From: Arthrobacter crystallopoietes | Lineage (GTDB): Bacteria; Actinomycetota; Actinomycetes; Actinomycetales; Micrococcaceae | Assembly (NCBI RefSeq): GCF_017603825.1 | Contig: NZ_CP072014.1 | Coordinates: 2,542,001-2,606,000, forward strand | Direction of reading: 5' to 3' | DNA: 64,000 nt | In this document: piece by piece, positions 35,367-43,691 of the stretch | How the letters are laid out: every line of letters begins with the position of its first letter | How positions within the stretch are numbered: position 1 is the stretch's first letter | The notes under the pieces: model-generated | Seen by the model: the letters and a program-made list of their open reading frames with translations, nothing else | Database searches by the model: none | What the model was told of the DNA's origin: nothing | Program-made: the position numbers and the translations under genes

Positions 35367-36653
35367 TTGAACCCACAGCAGCAGGTACAGCAGACCCGGA
35401 TGATCAGCGCGGATGACAAGGGGTTGCCCGGCGACGCGGCCGGCCGGACCGTTGAGGAGTACGTCGCGTCCGGTCCGGACCTGGCGGATTTCTGGACTCC
35501 CATGCTGGTGCTGGACGAGGAAGCCCTGGCGCACAATGTCGCGTTCATGGCCGGCTGGCTGGGCGAGCGGGACCTGGAACTGATGCCGCACGGCAAGACC
35601 ACCATGGCGCCGGAGCTATGGCAGCAGCAGCTCGACGCGGGAGCCACGGGTATTACCGTGGCCAATCCGAGCCAGCTGCGGGTGGGGCGGGCCCGTTCCT
35701 TCAATGCGCTCCTGCTGGCCAACCAGCTCACGGACCCGAACGCCATCCGCTGGGTCGCCGGGGAACTTCAGGATCCGGAGTGCTTCATCTGGTCCTGGCT
35801 GGATAATCCCGCTGCCATCGCCGTTGCCGAAGAAGCCCTGGCCGGGGTCACGCTGGCCCGTCCGCTGTCCGTGCTGGTGGAGCTGGGTGCGCCGGGAGGG
35901 CGGACCGGTTGCCGCAGCGTGGACGAGGCAGTTGCGCTCGCCGAAGCGGTAAACGCCTCACCCGTCCTGCGGCTGGCAGGGGTGGCCGGCTACGAGGGAG
36001 CGCTCGGGCATGACCGGAACGAGGCGACGCTGGACTTCCTCCACCGTTACGTTTCTGATCTGTTGGAGCTGCACCAGAGGATCAGCCCTTTGTACGACGA
36101 CGGCGACGTGCTGGTGACCTGCGGCGGCAGCAACTATCCCGACGTCGTGAGTGAGCTGTTCGCGCAAGCACGGAAGTCCGATACGGCCCGGTATGTCCTG
36201 CGGTCCGGCGCTTACATCATCCATGATCACGGGATCTACCATGCGCTGTCGCCCTTCGACCCGGACCGCGCGTCCGCTGGTGACGAAAGCCTGATGCCGG
36301 CGGCCCGCGCCGTCTGCCGGGTGCTGTCCCAGCCGGAGCCCGGGCTGGCCCTGCTCGACGGCGGCAAGCGGGACTTCCCCTATGACGAGGGTTTCCCGAT
36401 CCCGCTGACCGCTGTGTCCCGGACAACGGGTCAGACTTCCGACCTGCGCGGAGCTACCGTGGGCGGGATGAATGACCAACACTCGTTCCTGCGAACGGCC
36501 GACGGCGCCGAGCCCGCCGTGGGGGACCTGGTGGTGCTGGGACTGTCGCACCCGTGCACCATGTTCGACAAATGGCGGCTGATCCCTGCCGTGGAGAGCT
36601 TCACGCCCGGAGCCAGCGCCAAGGTCACGCGGCTAATCGAGACCTTCTTCTAG
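35367..36653 (+). CDS. PLP-dependent D-threonine aldolase / D-serine dehydratase-like protein
   Basis: A 428-aa fold-type III PLP enzyme. The TTG start at 35367 has AAAGGCGGGGG before it. The PLP lysine lies in LELMPHGKTTMAPELWQ near residue 75. The C-terminal DSD1-type metal site is GLSHPCTMFDKWRLIP (His/Cys zinc ligands), preceded by VGGMNDQHSFL. The family cleaves D-threonine to glycine and acetaldehyde or dehydrates D-serine or D-3-hydroxyaspartate; the exact substrate cannot be set from sequence alone. The gene stands alone between the ppk2 locus and recQ. Confidence 0.85.
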   Translation: MNPQQQVQQTRMISADDKGLPGDAAGRTVEEYVASGPDLADFWTPMLVLDEEALAHNVAFMAGWLGERDLELMPHGKTTMAPELWQQQLDAGATGITVANPSQLRVGRARSFNALLLANQLTDPNAIRWVAGELQDPECFIWSWLDNPAAIAVAEEALAGVTLARPLSVLVELGAPGGRTGCRSVDEAVALAEAVNASPVLRLAGVAGYEGALGHDRNEATLDFLHRYVSDLLELHQRISPLYDDGDVLVTCGGSNYPDVVSELFAQARKSDTARYVLRSGAYIIHDHGIYHALSPFDPDRASAGDESLMPAARAVCRVLSQPEPGLALLDGGKRDFPYDEGFPIPLTAVSRTTGQTSDLRGATVGGMNDQHSFLRTADGAEPAVGDLVVLGLSHPCTMFDKWRLIPAVESFTPGASAKVTRLIETFF

Positions 36654-36705
36654 GCAAGGCGGGGAGCGGCGGAACGGGGGATTTGCGGAACGGGGACCCG
36701 TGGGA

Positions 36706-38382
36706 TTAAGCCGCGCCGCCGCCGTCGGACGTCAGCAGACCTTCATCTTCCTCGATGACTTTCAATGCCAGGTCCCGGTAGCCCACGGAGTCGAAGAGCA
36801 CGGTGATACGGTCCGGCTGGGTGCCCATGACAATCCCGTGGCCCCACTCGCGGTGCGTGACCGGCCGCTGGATCTCGTAGCCCTCCGGCATCGCAGCCTC
36901 GTGCGCCTCGGCCTCAGCCTTAGAGCCCTCTTCGCAGTTGTCGCAGTTGCCGCAGTAGCCGTCAGTCTCCTCGCCGAAGTAATTGAGCAGCCAGTCCCGC
37001 CGGCAGGTGTTCGTCTCGGCATAGCCGCGCGCCATTTCGATGCGCGACTTGTCGATCAGCCGCCGGGACTCGGATTCGGCCAGCGCCTGCTCCACGGCTT
37101 CCTCGGTGCTGATGGAGCCGACGGCGCGGTAGCCCCTGCGGTTCACCGCGATACTGCCGCTGTGCTCAAGCAGATTCAGCACCCGCGTCTGTTTCCGCGG
37201 GGTCAGGCCGGTGTGTTCGCGCAGCCCGGCGGCGCGGATGGGGGAGTGGTCCCGGACGGCCTCGAACACCGCGGCCAGGTCCTCTTCCGCCGGAGTGCCG
37301 CCGACAAAGAACTGCTGCATCCCCAGGTCCTCGGAGCGGTAGTGCAGCACGGCGCGGGCGGGCTCGCCGTCCCGTCCTGCCCGACCGATCTCCTGGTAGT
37401 AGCTGTCCAGCGAGTCGGTGATGTCCGCGTGCACGACAAACCGCACGTCCGGCTTGTCGATACCCATGCCGAACGCGGTGGTGGCCACCACGACGTCCAC
37501 CTCGTTGGCGTGGAAGCGCTCATGGATGGCCGCGCGCTCGGAGGCCTTGCGGCCTGCGTGGTAGGCATCCGCCCGCAGCCCGCGCCCGGCGAGCTCCGCC
37601 GCGTAGAACTCGGTGTCCTTGCGCGTGGCGGCGTAGAGCAGACCCGGCCCCTGGAGCTCCGCGAGTTGGTCCAGCACAGCGTCCCGCTTGCCGCGTTCCT
37701 CGTGGTGGCGCTGCACGCTAAGGTTCAGGTTGGGGCGGTCAAAACTGTGCACATAGATGTGCGGATCGCGCATGCCCAGCCGGTCCACGATCTCGTTGCG
37801 GGTCTGCGGGGAGGCAGTGGCGGTCAGTGCGATCACCGGCGGATGGCCCAGCCGCTTCACCACTGCGGTCAACGTGAGATAGTCCGGTCGGAAGTCGTGC
37901 CCCCACGATGAGATGCAGTGCGCCTCGTCCACTACAAACAGGCTGATGTCCTGCTTGGCGAGCCGCGCCATGGTCTCCTCGCGGGCCAGCTGCTCCGGCG
38001 CCAGGAAAATGAACTTCGCCTCCCCGTTCTCCATCGCCTCCCACGCGGAACGCTCTGCCTTGGCACGTACCTGCGAGTTGATGGCGAAGGCCCGTTCCGC
38101 CTGCAGGTCCGCGTTGATGGCCTCCACCTGGTCGCGCTGGAGTGCCAGAAGGGGCGAAACAACGACGGCGGTGCCCGCCATTGCCATGCCGGGCACCTGA
38201 TACACGGCCGACTTTCCGTGCCCGGTGGGCATGACGGCGAGAACGTCCCTGCCGCCAACGGCTGCTTCCATGGCTTCGAGCTGGCCCTCGCGAAGGGTCT
38301 CCATGCCGAAGGAATGCTCCGCGATGTCCCGCAGCTGTTCCGTCGTCGGCCGTTCTGAAATGTCTTGTTCTACGTTTGCCAC
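36706..38382 (-). CDS. recQ: RecQ-family ATP-dependent DNA helicase
   Basis: A 558-aa SF2 helicase that unwinds DNA in recombination repair; GTG start at 38382. Motif I is MPTGHGKSAVYQVP, motif II VVDEAHCISSWGHDFRPDY (DEAH), motif III ALTATASP, and motif VI QEIGRAGRDGEPA. The RQC zinc site uses the cysteines in CRRDWLLNYFGEE and GYCGNCDNCEEG. The C-terminal HRDC domain of longer RecQ proteins is absent, replaced by a short tail with GIVMGTQPDRITVLFDSVGY. A -10 TAATAT lies on the minus strand at 38447-38452. Confidence 0.92.
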   Translation of the reverse strand: MANVEQDISERPTTEQLRDIAEHSFGMETLREGQLEAMEAAVGGRDVLAVMPTGHGKSAVYQVPGMAMAGTAVVVSPLLALQRDQVEAINADLQAERAFAINSQVRAKAERSAWEAMENGEAKFIFLAPEQLAREETMARLAKQDISLFVVDEAHCISSWGHDFRPDYLTLTAVVKRLGHPPVIALTATASPQTRNEIVDRLGMRDPHIYVHSFDRPNLNLSVQRHHEERGKRDAVLDQLAELQGPGLLYAATRKDTEFYAAELAGRGLRADAYHAGRKASERAAIHERFHANEVDVVVATTAFGMGIDKPDVRFVVHADITDSLDSYYQEIGRAGRDGEPARAVLHYRSEDLGMQQFFVGGTPAEEDLAAVFEAVRDHSPIRAAGLREHTGLTPRKQTRVLNLLEHSGSIAVNRRGYRAVGSISTEEAVEQALAESESRRLIDKSRIEMARGYAETNTCRRDWLLNYFGEETDGYCGNCDNCEEGSKAEAEAHEAAMPEGYEIQRPVTHREWGHGIVMGTQPDRITVLFDSVGYRDLALKVIEEDEGLLTSDGGGAA

Positions 38383-38446
38383 TTCTCGATCTTCTCCCGT
38401 GATCGACCGGGATGGGGAAATAGGGCAAAATTGGGCCGGACGTTGA

Positions 38447-38452
38447 ATATTA
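38447..38452 (-). promoter_or_regulatory. Candidate recQ promoter -10 (TAATAT)
   Basis: Minus-strand TAATAT about 65 bp before the recQ GTG. It overlaps an inverted repeat TTACA(CGTGT)TGTAA just upstream, which could be an operator. The -35 is not clear. Confidence 0.4.
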
Positions 38453-38596
38453 CACGTGTTGTAACAAACGATTCACCAAAGTGTGCGGTGAGTTGGCAGA
38501 CTGTACACGGCACAGCTGGCCGCGATTATCTTCCCCCAAGATATTGGCCGCTTCCGGACCGGATGCTTTCCCCCATTCATCCGTCCGGGACGCCCC

Positions 38597-38630
38597 GAAG
38601 ACCCCCGCTCCGAGACTGGCGGGGGTCTTC
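38597..38630. terminator. 12-bp-stem hairpin downstream of hsp20
   Basis: GAAGACCCCCGC (38597-38608) pairs perfectly with GCGGGGGTCTTC (38619-38630) around a 10-nt loop. On the minus strand it begins 12 nt after the hsp20 stop; no T run is present on that strand, while on plus GCATTCTT follows. Confidence 0.6.
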
Positions 38631-38641
38631 GCATTCTTAAT

Positions 38642-39082
38642 TCACCCGCGGTTGATTTGCACCCTGCGCGGTGGAGTTCCAGCAGGCTTGGGCGGCATCG
38701 GCGTCCGGACTTCCAGCACGCCGTCGCGGTACGTGGCGTTGATGTCATCCGGGTTAACGCCATTGGGCAGCGTGACGTCGCGGGTGAATGAGCCGTACCT
38801 GAACTCCGAGCGGTAACCGTCCTTGTCCCGGTGCTCGGTCTGTTCCCGGCGCTCGGCTTTGATGTGCAGGACGCCGTCCGACACGGAAACGTCCACATCC
38901 TGGTCCGGGTCGATGCCCGGCAGCTCGGCCCGCACCACCATCGTCTGGCCGTCCACAAACTCCTCGACCCGGATGCCGGACGAGGACTCCATTTCCGTAT
39001 CGAAGAGGCGACGGAGCGGTTCCAGCAGTTCGCCGGGGGACCTGCGGGCGTCGAAGGGATGCCTCTTGCTGAGCTCAGCCAT
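38642..39082 (-). CDS. Hsp20 small heat-shock protein
   Basis: A 146-aa alpha-crystallin-type chaperone that holds unfolding proteins in the cytosol. The alpha-crystallin domain runs from IRVEEFVDGQTMVVRAELPG to DGVLEVRTPMPP, with conserved PGID, DGVL (twice) and SFTRDVTLPNGV. The ATG at 39082 has AAAGGA 7 nt upstream and is preferred over ATG 39088. The preceding gene on this strand is the 50-aa membrane protein (39328), 94 bp away. Confidence 0.92.
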   Translation of the reverse strand: MAELSKRHPFDARRSPGELLEPLRRLFDTEMESSSGIRVEEFVDGQTMVVRAELPGIDPDQDVDVSVSDGVLHIKAERREQTEHRDKDGYRSEFRYGSFTRDVTLPNGVNPDDINATYRDGVLEVRTPMPPKPAGTPPRRVQINRG

Positions 39083-39175
39083 GGCCATGTCCTTTCAATG
39101 GGTTTTTTACAGATTCCCACCGGAAGAATTCGATGACAAGGGACAAAGTCCCGGTTGTGAGGAGGGAGCCCGGAG

Positions 39176-39328
39176 TCAGTCCTGTTCGCGCGTCAGCAGC
39201 AGGACGGCGCCGGAGACCACCAGCACGGCCAAGCCCACGTAGAGCAGGAACTTCACGGCCTGGACGGCGATGCCCAGCACCAGCAGGACAATGGCCGCAA
39301 TCACGAGGACGGTGAGCAATTGCTTCAT
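39176..39328 (-). CDS. 50-aa two-helix membrane protein
   Basis: A short frame with ATG 39328, GGGAGC before it, and 50 codons: MKQLLTVLVIAAIVLLVLGI then AVQAVKFLLYVGLAVLVVSG then AVLLLLTREQD-like end. Two hydrophobic segments separated by a short Gln/Lys turn make a small membrane hairpin. It sits between the ABC exporter and hsp20 genes on the same strand. Function unknown. Codon use matches neighbours. Confidence 0.7.
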   Translation of the reverse strand: MKQLLTVLVIAAIVLLVLGIAVQAVKFLLYVGLAVLVVSGAVLLLTREQD

Positions 39329-39364
39329 GCTCCCAGTATGACGCAGCCACTCGCCCCGACCGGC

Positions 39365-41191
39365 TCAGGCAGCCAGCGCGGCGTAACGGCCGTTTTCTTC
39401 CACCAGGGTATGGTGCGTCCCGGTCTCAACGATCCGTCCGCCGTCGAGCACTGCAATCTGGTCAGCGTTGCGGACGGTGGAGAGCCGGTGCGCGATGGTG
39501 ATGGTGGTCCGCCCCTGCGCCAGCCGGTCGAAGGCTTCCTGCACGGCTCGCTCGGTCCGGGTGTCCAGCGCGCTGGTGGCCTCGTCGAGGATGAGCACCT
39601 GGGGGTTGCGCAGCAGCGTCCGGGCGATCGCGATGCGCTGCTTTTCGCCGCCGGAGAAGCGGTGGCCGCGGGAGCCGACTATGGTGTCGTAGCCGTCCGG
39701 CAGCGCCATGATGTGCTCGTGGATCTGCGCGTCGCGGGCGGCCTGTTCGATCTGTTCGTCGGTGGCATCCGGCTTGGCATAGCGCAGGTTTTCGCGCACG
39801 GTGGTGTGCAGCAGGTAGGTGTCCTGGCTGACCATGCCGACCACCGAGGCCAGGTCCGCCAGCGCCATGGTGCGGATGTCCACGCCATCGATCGTGATGC
39901 GGCCGGCAGCGGGATCATGAAGCCGGGCGGCCATGGAAGCGAGCGTGCTCTTGCCCGAACCGGTCTGCCCCACCAGCGCCAGGGTAGTGCCGGCCGGGAC
40001 GTCCAGGCTCACGCCGTCGATCGCGGGAAGTCCGCTGCCCGGGTAGCTGAAGCTGACGTCCTCGAACCGCACGTGACCCTTGAGATCGGCAGGAACAACG
40101 ACGGCGGGGGAGGCGGGGTCCTTGATCTCCACCGGCAGGTCGAGGTACTCAAAGATGCGCGCGAACAGGGCCAGCGAGCTGGTCAGTGTGATGCCGACGT
40201 TCAGCAGTCCCATCAGGGGCCGGAACAGTCCGCTCTGCAGCGCGGTGAACGCCACCACGGTACCGATGGTCATGTTCGCGGCGGTGGCAGGCAGGCCCGC
40301 GGCCAGGTAGATGACGGCGGGGACGGCCGCGAAGATGATGCTCATGGTGGCCATGCGCCAGCGGCCGGCGAGTTCGGAGCGCAGTTCCAGATCGGTCAGC
40401 CGGCCTGAGGACTCGGTGAAGCGGGCGGCCAGCGCCGGTCCGGTGCCCAGAGTCTTGCTGAGCTGGATGCCGCTGACGGAGAGGGACTCTTCGATGGTGA
40501 CGTTCATGTTCGCCAGCTCGCGCTGCTTGCGGGTGGTGATTTCGCGCCGCATGGTTGCGACCTTGCGGGTAAGGATCACGGCCGGTGGCATCACCAGCAG
40601 CGAGACCAGGCTCAGCTGCCAGGACAGGGCCACCATGGCGACGGCGGTGGCCACCACAGTGGTCAGGTTGGCCGCGATGCTCGTGGCAGTGGAGGTGACC
40701 ACCGTCTGCATGCCGCCGATGTCGTTGGTGATGCGGGACTGCACTTCGCCGCCGCGGGTGCGGGTGAAGAAGCCGATGGACTGGCGCTGCAGGTGCGCGA
40801 ACACGTCCGAGCGCAGCCGGTGCATCACCTCCTGCCCGATCCGGGTGCTGATCCAGGTCTGAACCACGCCGAAAGCGGCCGTGATGACGGCGACGGCCAG
40901 CATGCCGGCGGTTAGGAAAACCAGCAGCCGGACGTCCTGCTCGGGCAGCGCGGTGTCGATGACGGCGCGCAGCAGGAAGGGCGAGGCCATCGAGACCACG
41001 GAGGACGCGATGATAATGGCGGTGACCAGCGTGAGCTGCCAGCGGTAGGGGCGGAACAGCGCCGCGATACGCCGCAGCGAAACGTGCTGTGCCTGGTCGC
41101 GTTCGGCAGCGGAGGGCGCGCGGTCCGGTCCGCCGCCCCGGCCGCCGCCGGAGCCGAAGCTAATGGTATTGATGGATTCCGTGGGAACCAC
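39365..41191 (-). CDS. ABC exporter, fused membrane-ATPase (multidrug/lipid type)
   Basis: A 608-aa half-transporter acting as a homodimer. Six transmembrane segments (e.g. LTLVTAIIIASSVVSMASPF, LVFLTAGMLAVAVITAAFGV) are followed by the ATPase: Walker A LVGQTGSGKSTLASM, Q-loop SQDTYLL, signature FSGGEKQRIAIARTLLR, Walker B VLILDEATSALD and H-loop IAHRLST. The GTG start at 41191 replaces a longer open frame. It is divergent from a MarR regulator with a GAGGTAACCTC palindrome between them, so likely MarR-controlled and possibly drug-inducible. Confidence 0.9.
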   Translation of the reverse strand: MVPTESINTISFGSGGGRGGGPDRAPSAAERDQAQHVSLRRIAALFRPYRWQLTLVTAIIIASSVVSMASPFLLRAVIDTALPEQDVRLLVFLTAGMLAVAVITAAFGVVQTWISTRIGQEVMHRLRSDVFAHLQRQSIGFFTRTRGGEVQSRITNDIGGMQTVVTSTATSIAANLTTVVATAVAMVALSWQLSLVSLLVMPPAVILTRKVATMRREITTRKQRELANMNVTIEESLSVSGIQLSKTLGTGPALAARFTESSGRLTDLELRSELAGRWRMATMSIIFAAVPAVIYLAAGLPATAANMTIGTVVAFTALQSGLFRPLMGLLNVGITLTSSLALFARIFEYLDLPVEIKDPASPAVVVPADLKGHVRFEDVSFSYPGSGLPAIDGVSLDVPAGTTLALVGQTGSGKSTLASMAARLHDPAAGRITIDGVDIRTMALADLASVVGMVSQDTYLLHTTVRENLRYAKPDATDEQIEQAARDAQIHEHIMALPDGYDTIVGSRGHRFSGGEKQRIAIARTLLRNPQVLILDEATSALDTRTERAVQEAFDRLAQGRTTITIAHRLSTVRNADQIAVLDGGRIVETGTHHTLVEENGRYAALAA

Positions 41192-41265
41192 CCCGTTTCT
41201 CTGGAGGGGTGCCAGGCCGTTCTGGTGGACGGCCGGTTGATGACTAAGGGACCAGCAGAATTGCT

Positions 41266-41276
41266 GAGGTAACCTC
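41266..41276. promoter_or_regulatory. GAGGTAACCTC palindrome, candidate MarR operator
   Basis: A palindrome of GAGGT and ACCTC around one base, in the 125-bp region between the ABC exporter (minus) and marR (plus). A related GAGGGTAC follows at 41282. MarR dimers often bind such sites to repress both divergent genes. Confidence 0.55.
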
Positions 41277-41304
41277 ACTATGAGGGTACAACTGCTACCG
41301 CTGA

Positions 41305-41310
41305 TAGTCT
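41305..41310 (+). promoter_or_regulatory. -10 element TAGTCT of a likely leaderless marR transcript
   Basis: TAGTCT, then six nt (ATTCCC), then the GTG start at 41317, without a Shine-Dalgarno. The same -10 to start-codon distance is seen at the GAF-ANTAR gene (5085). Confidence 0.5.
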
Positions 41311-41316
41311 ATTCCC

Positions 41317-41778
41317 GTGGCTGATGAAAACCTGCTGGATTCTTTTTGGGCCGTAGCCCGGCGGCTGCGGCACCTCTCCCGGGACGCGCTAGCGCCGTGG
41401 GATGTTGCACCATCACAGTCGCGGGCACTGGGAATGCTCAGGCGCCACGGCCAGCTGCGGCTGGGGGAGCTCTCCGAACGCCTCCACATTGTTCCGCGCT
41501 CCGCCACCGAAGTCGTGGACGGACTGCAGGAGCGGGGCTGGTGCGTGCGCCAGCCGGATCCGGCCGACCGCCGTGCCACCGTTGTCACCCTGACCGACGC
41601 CGGCCGCGAGCTGTCCGAGGCCATTCGTGCCGCGCAGCTGGAGCAGGCCGAGAAGTTCTTCGCGGTCCTGGCCCACGAGGAGCGCGCCGAGCTAGCGGCC
41701 ACCTTGGGCCGGCTCCTGCGGAGCGAAGAAGACGCCGCCCTGACCGCCGACCGGGCGTCCGAGAACAGCGCCCAGTAG
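41317..41778 (+). CDS. MarR-family transcriptional regulator
   Basis: A 153-aa winged-helix regulator: DNA-recognition helix LSERLHIVPRSATEVVDGLQ and wing RQPDPADRRATVVTLTDAG, the D-x-R-D/E-x-R-like motif of MarR. GTG start at 41317, apparently leaderless. Divergent from the ABC exporter, which it probably represses. Confidence 0.9.
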   Translation: MADENLLDSFWAVARRLRHLSRDALAPWDVAPSQSRALGMLRRHGQLRLGELSERLHIVPRSATEVVDGLQERGWCVRQPDPADRRATVVTLTDAGRELSEAIRAAQLEQAEKFFAVLAHEERAELAATLGRLLRSEEDAALTADRASENSAQ

Positions 41779-41851
41779 GTCTCGCCAACACGGGCTGACC
41801 GTGCTGTGATGGAAAGAGCACCAGTTCGTCCAGTCTCGCAGCGGAGCGGAT

Positions 41852-42406
41852 ATGTCCAGCCAGGAACTCATCCCCGTAGAGCGTCCGGCACTCAGCCGCG
41901 GCGCCAGAAGAACCCTCGTGGTCATCGGAGTTTACGGCGTGGGCCTGTGTTGGTTCGGAGCCATCGCCCTGCTGGCCGCGGTGCCTGCCCTTGTCTATGC
42001 GATACCGCATATATTGTTCTTCCCCGTGCTGTTCAGCGCAGGACTATACGCAGCCTGGTGGCTCTGGCTGAGAGAGCCGGTTGCCGTCTCTGCAGAAGGC
42101 CGGCACCGGAAGGCGCCGACGGGCCAGCACCGCAAGGCCGCTGGGCGGCAGCAGCACCGGCGGCCCGGTCCCCGGACGGCATTCGGCCGGTACCTGGCCA
42201 GCGACTCCCGCTTCTTCAACGGCCTTGCGGTGGTCACGGCCTACGCGGCAGTGCTGTGCTGGATCGGCTTGATGGGGTTGCTGGCCGCCGCCAATGGACT
42301 GGCAGGAGTAGGTCCGCTTGTCCTCATCCCCATCCTGGCAACCCTGTCTGCCGTGGCGATCGCCCGCTTCGTGGGAAGGTGCAGACCCGGGCAGGCCCGG
42401 CCCTAG
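41852..42406 (+). CDS. Hypothetical membrane protein (184 aa)
   Basis: A protein with about four hydrophobic segments: LVVIGVYGVGLCWFGAIALL, ALVYAIPHILFFPVLFSAGL, LAVVTAYAAVLCWIGLMGLL and PLVLIPILATLSAVAIARFV. A basic cytosolic loop (GRHRKAPTGQHRKAAGRQQH) lies in the middle. The family is not recognised. ATG 41852 follows GCGGAGCGG; 73 bp after marR. Confidence 0.65.
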   Translation: MSSQELIPVERPALSRGARRTLVVIGVYGVGLCWFGAIALLAAVPALVYAIPHILFFPVLFSAGLYAAWWLWLREPVAVSAEGRHRKAPTGQHRKAAGRQQHRRPGPRTAFGRYLASDSRFFNGLAVVTAYAAVLCWIGLMGLLAAANGLAGVGPLVLIPILATLSAVAIARFVGRCRPGQARP

Positions 42407-42431
42407 CAGCCAGCGGGTGCAGCCAGAAGCG

Positions 42432-42779
42432 TCAGAGCCAGAAGAGGAACGTCGCGGCGAGGAGCCCCACCACCACGGCGGCGCCGCCGGCGATCCAGAG
42501 CGGCTTACGGTGCGAGGCCGGGTCCGCCGTCGTTGATTCTGGTTTTGGCGCCGGAACGTAGCGCGTTTCCGAGGAGGGCTGGCCCTGTGCGGGTGGAACG
42601 ATCTGAATCATCCCGGTCCGCAGTTCCTTGCGGGCGGGCAGGGCCGGCTGGGCCGGTACGGACAGCTTGGTCGGCAACGGAACCACGGGGATCATGCCGG
42701 TTGGGGGTACCGGATCCGCAGCACCGCTGCGGATGTCGCGCCGGCGGGGGTAAGGGGCGTTTTCAGCCGGGGGATTCAT
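42432..42779 (-). CDS. Tail-anchored small protein with YPRRRDIR box (paralog of 53464-53709)
   Basis: A 115-aa protein with a single C-terminal hydrophobic segment (LWIAGGAAVVVGLLAATFLF) and a long soluble N-terminus. It carries YPRRRDIRSGAADPVPPTGM and a second box RKELRTGMIQIVPP. The first box is almost the same as in the 53464-53709 protein. The start at ATG 42779 is preferred because the CGGyTGAAAG stretch upstream is shared with the paralog. Function unknown; a type-II or tail-anchored membrane protein facing the cytosol is likely. Confidence 0.6.
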   Translation of the reverse strand: MNPPAENAPYPRRRDIRSGAADPVPPTGMIPVVPLPTKLSVPAQPALPARKELRTGMIQIVPPAQGQPSSETRYVPAPKPESTTADPASHRKPLWIAGGAAVVVGLLAATFLFWL

Positions 42780-42943
42780 CAACTCGACTTTCAGCCGGGC
42801 AAGCCGGACGTCGGATGGGAGTGTTTTTTCCATCCTATGGGGCGGGCCTGCTCCGAATGTCCTAGCCAGATAGCGTTTCGATCACATTTCCCCAGGGACC
42901 TTCGCCACTTGGAGAATCGGGTGGATCCGGTAACAATGAACTA

Positions 42944-42949
42944 GGGGAC
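42944..42949 (+). promoter_or_regulatory. GGGGAC half-site, DevR/DosR-box-like
   Basis: TAGGGGACCGGAC about 35 bp upstream of the response-regulator start. Related GGGGAC sites occur at 45302-45311 (minus) and 45502-45521. Possibly an autoregulatory site; weak match to the full 20-bp DosR consensus. Confidence 0.3.
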
Positions 42950-42983
42950 CGGACCATATGACCGAGCACATGGGGGTGCCATC

Positions 42984-43691
42984 GTGATTGGGGAACAGGT
43001 GGACGAAGCAGCGCGCGCTCAGCCGGATTCGGCGGAGGGCACCATCAAGGTTTTTATTCTCGATGACCACGAGCTGGTCAGGCGCGGCCTCCAGGACCTG
43101 CTGGAGGGCGAGGGCTTCGAGGTCATTGGACAGTCAGGATCGGCGCGGGAGGCAACGGGTCTGATTCCGGTCCTGCGCCCTGACGTGTCCATTCTCGATG
43201 CGCGGTTGCCGGACGGCACCGGGATCGAGGTCTGCCGGGACGTGCTCTCGGTGGATCCGTCGCTGCGGTGCGTGATTCTGACAAGTTACGACGACGAACG
43301 TTCCCTGCGCAGCGCCGTCATCGCCGGGGCGCTGGGCTACGTGCTCAAGCAGATCGTCGGAACAGATCTTGTGGCGGAGCTGCGCAAGGCCGCCAACGGG
43401 GAGTCGCTTTTCGAACCGGACCTGAAGGCCCGGATCCTGCAGGGCCTGGCCCGGCCCGAGGCGGCGGATCCCCGGCTGGAGGCACTGAGCCCGCAGGAGC
43501 TGCGCATTTTGGCGCTGATCGGCGAGGGCTTGACCAACCGGCAGATCGGCGACCAGCTGTTCCTGGCCGAGAAGACGGTCAAGAACTACGTGTCCTCCAT
43601 CCTGGCTAAGCTCGGGTTCGAACGCCGGACGCAGGCGGCGGTATTCGTGGCCAAGGCCGCCGGCGAAGCGCAGCCGGACGGGACCGGCTAA
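42984..43691 (+). CDS. NarL/DevR-type response regulator
   Basis: A 235-aa regulator with GTG start 42984. The receiver domain has acidic pocket DDHE, phosphoacceptor Asp in SILDARLPDGTG and switch Lys in YVLKQIVG. The LuxR-type HTH is LSPQELRILALIGEGLTNRQ followed by IGDQLFLAEKTVKNYVSSIL. The arrangement and the partner kinase match the DevR/DosR hypoxia family of actinobacteria; whether it senses redox here is inferred. It ends four bases into the convergent histidine kinase gene. Confidence 0.9.
   Translation: MIGEQVDEAARAQPDSAEGTIKVFILDDHELVRRGLQDLLEGEGFEVIGQSGSAREATGLIPVLRPDVSILDARLPDGTGIEVCRDVLSVDPSLRCVILTSYDDERSLRSAVIAGALGYVLKQIVGTDLVAELRKAANGESLFEPDLKARILQGLARPEAADPRLEALSPQELRILALIGEGLTNRQIGDQLFLAEKTVKNYVSSILAKLGFERRTQAAVFVAKAAGEAQPDGTG

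Noticed and set aside
35205-35591. Minus-strand continuation of the open frame beyond the PPK2 C-terminal half
   Set aside because: The residues before TKFWFS are not PPK2 and lie antisense to the gene at 35367; the frame is open by chance past the inversion breakpoint.
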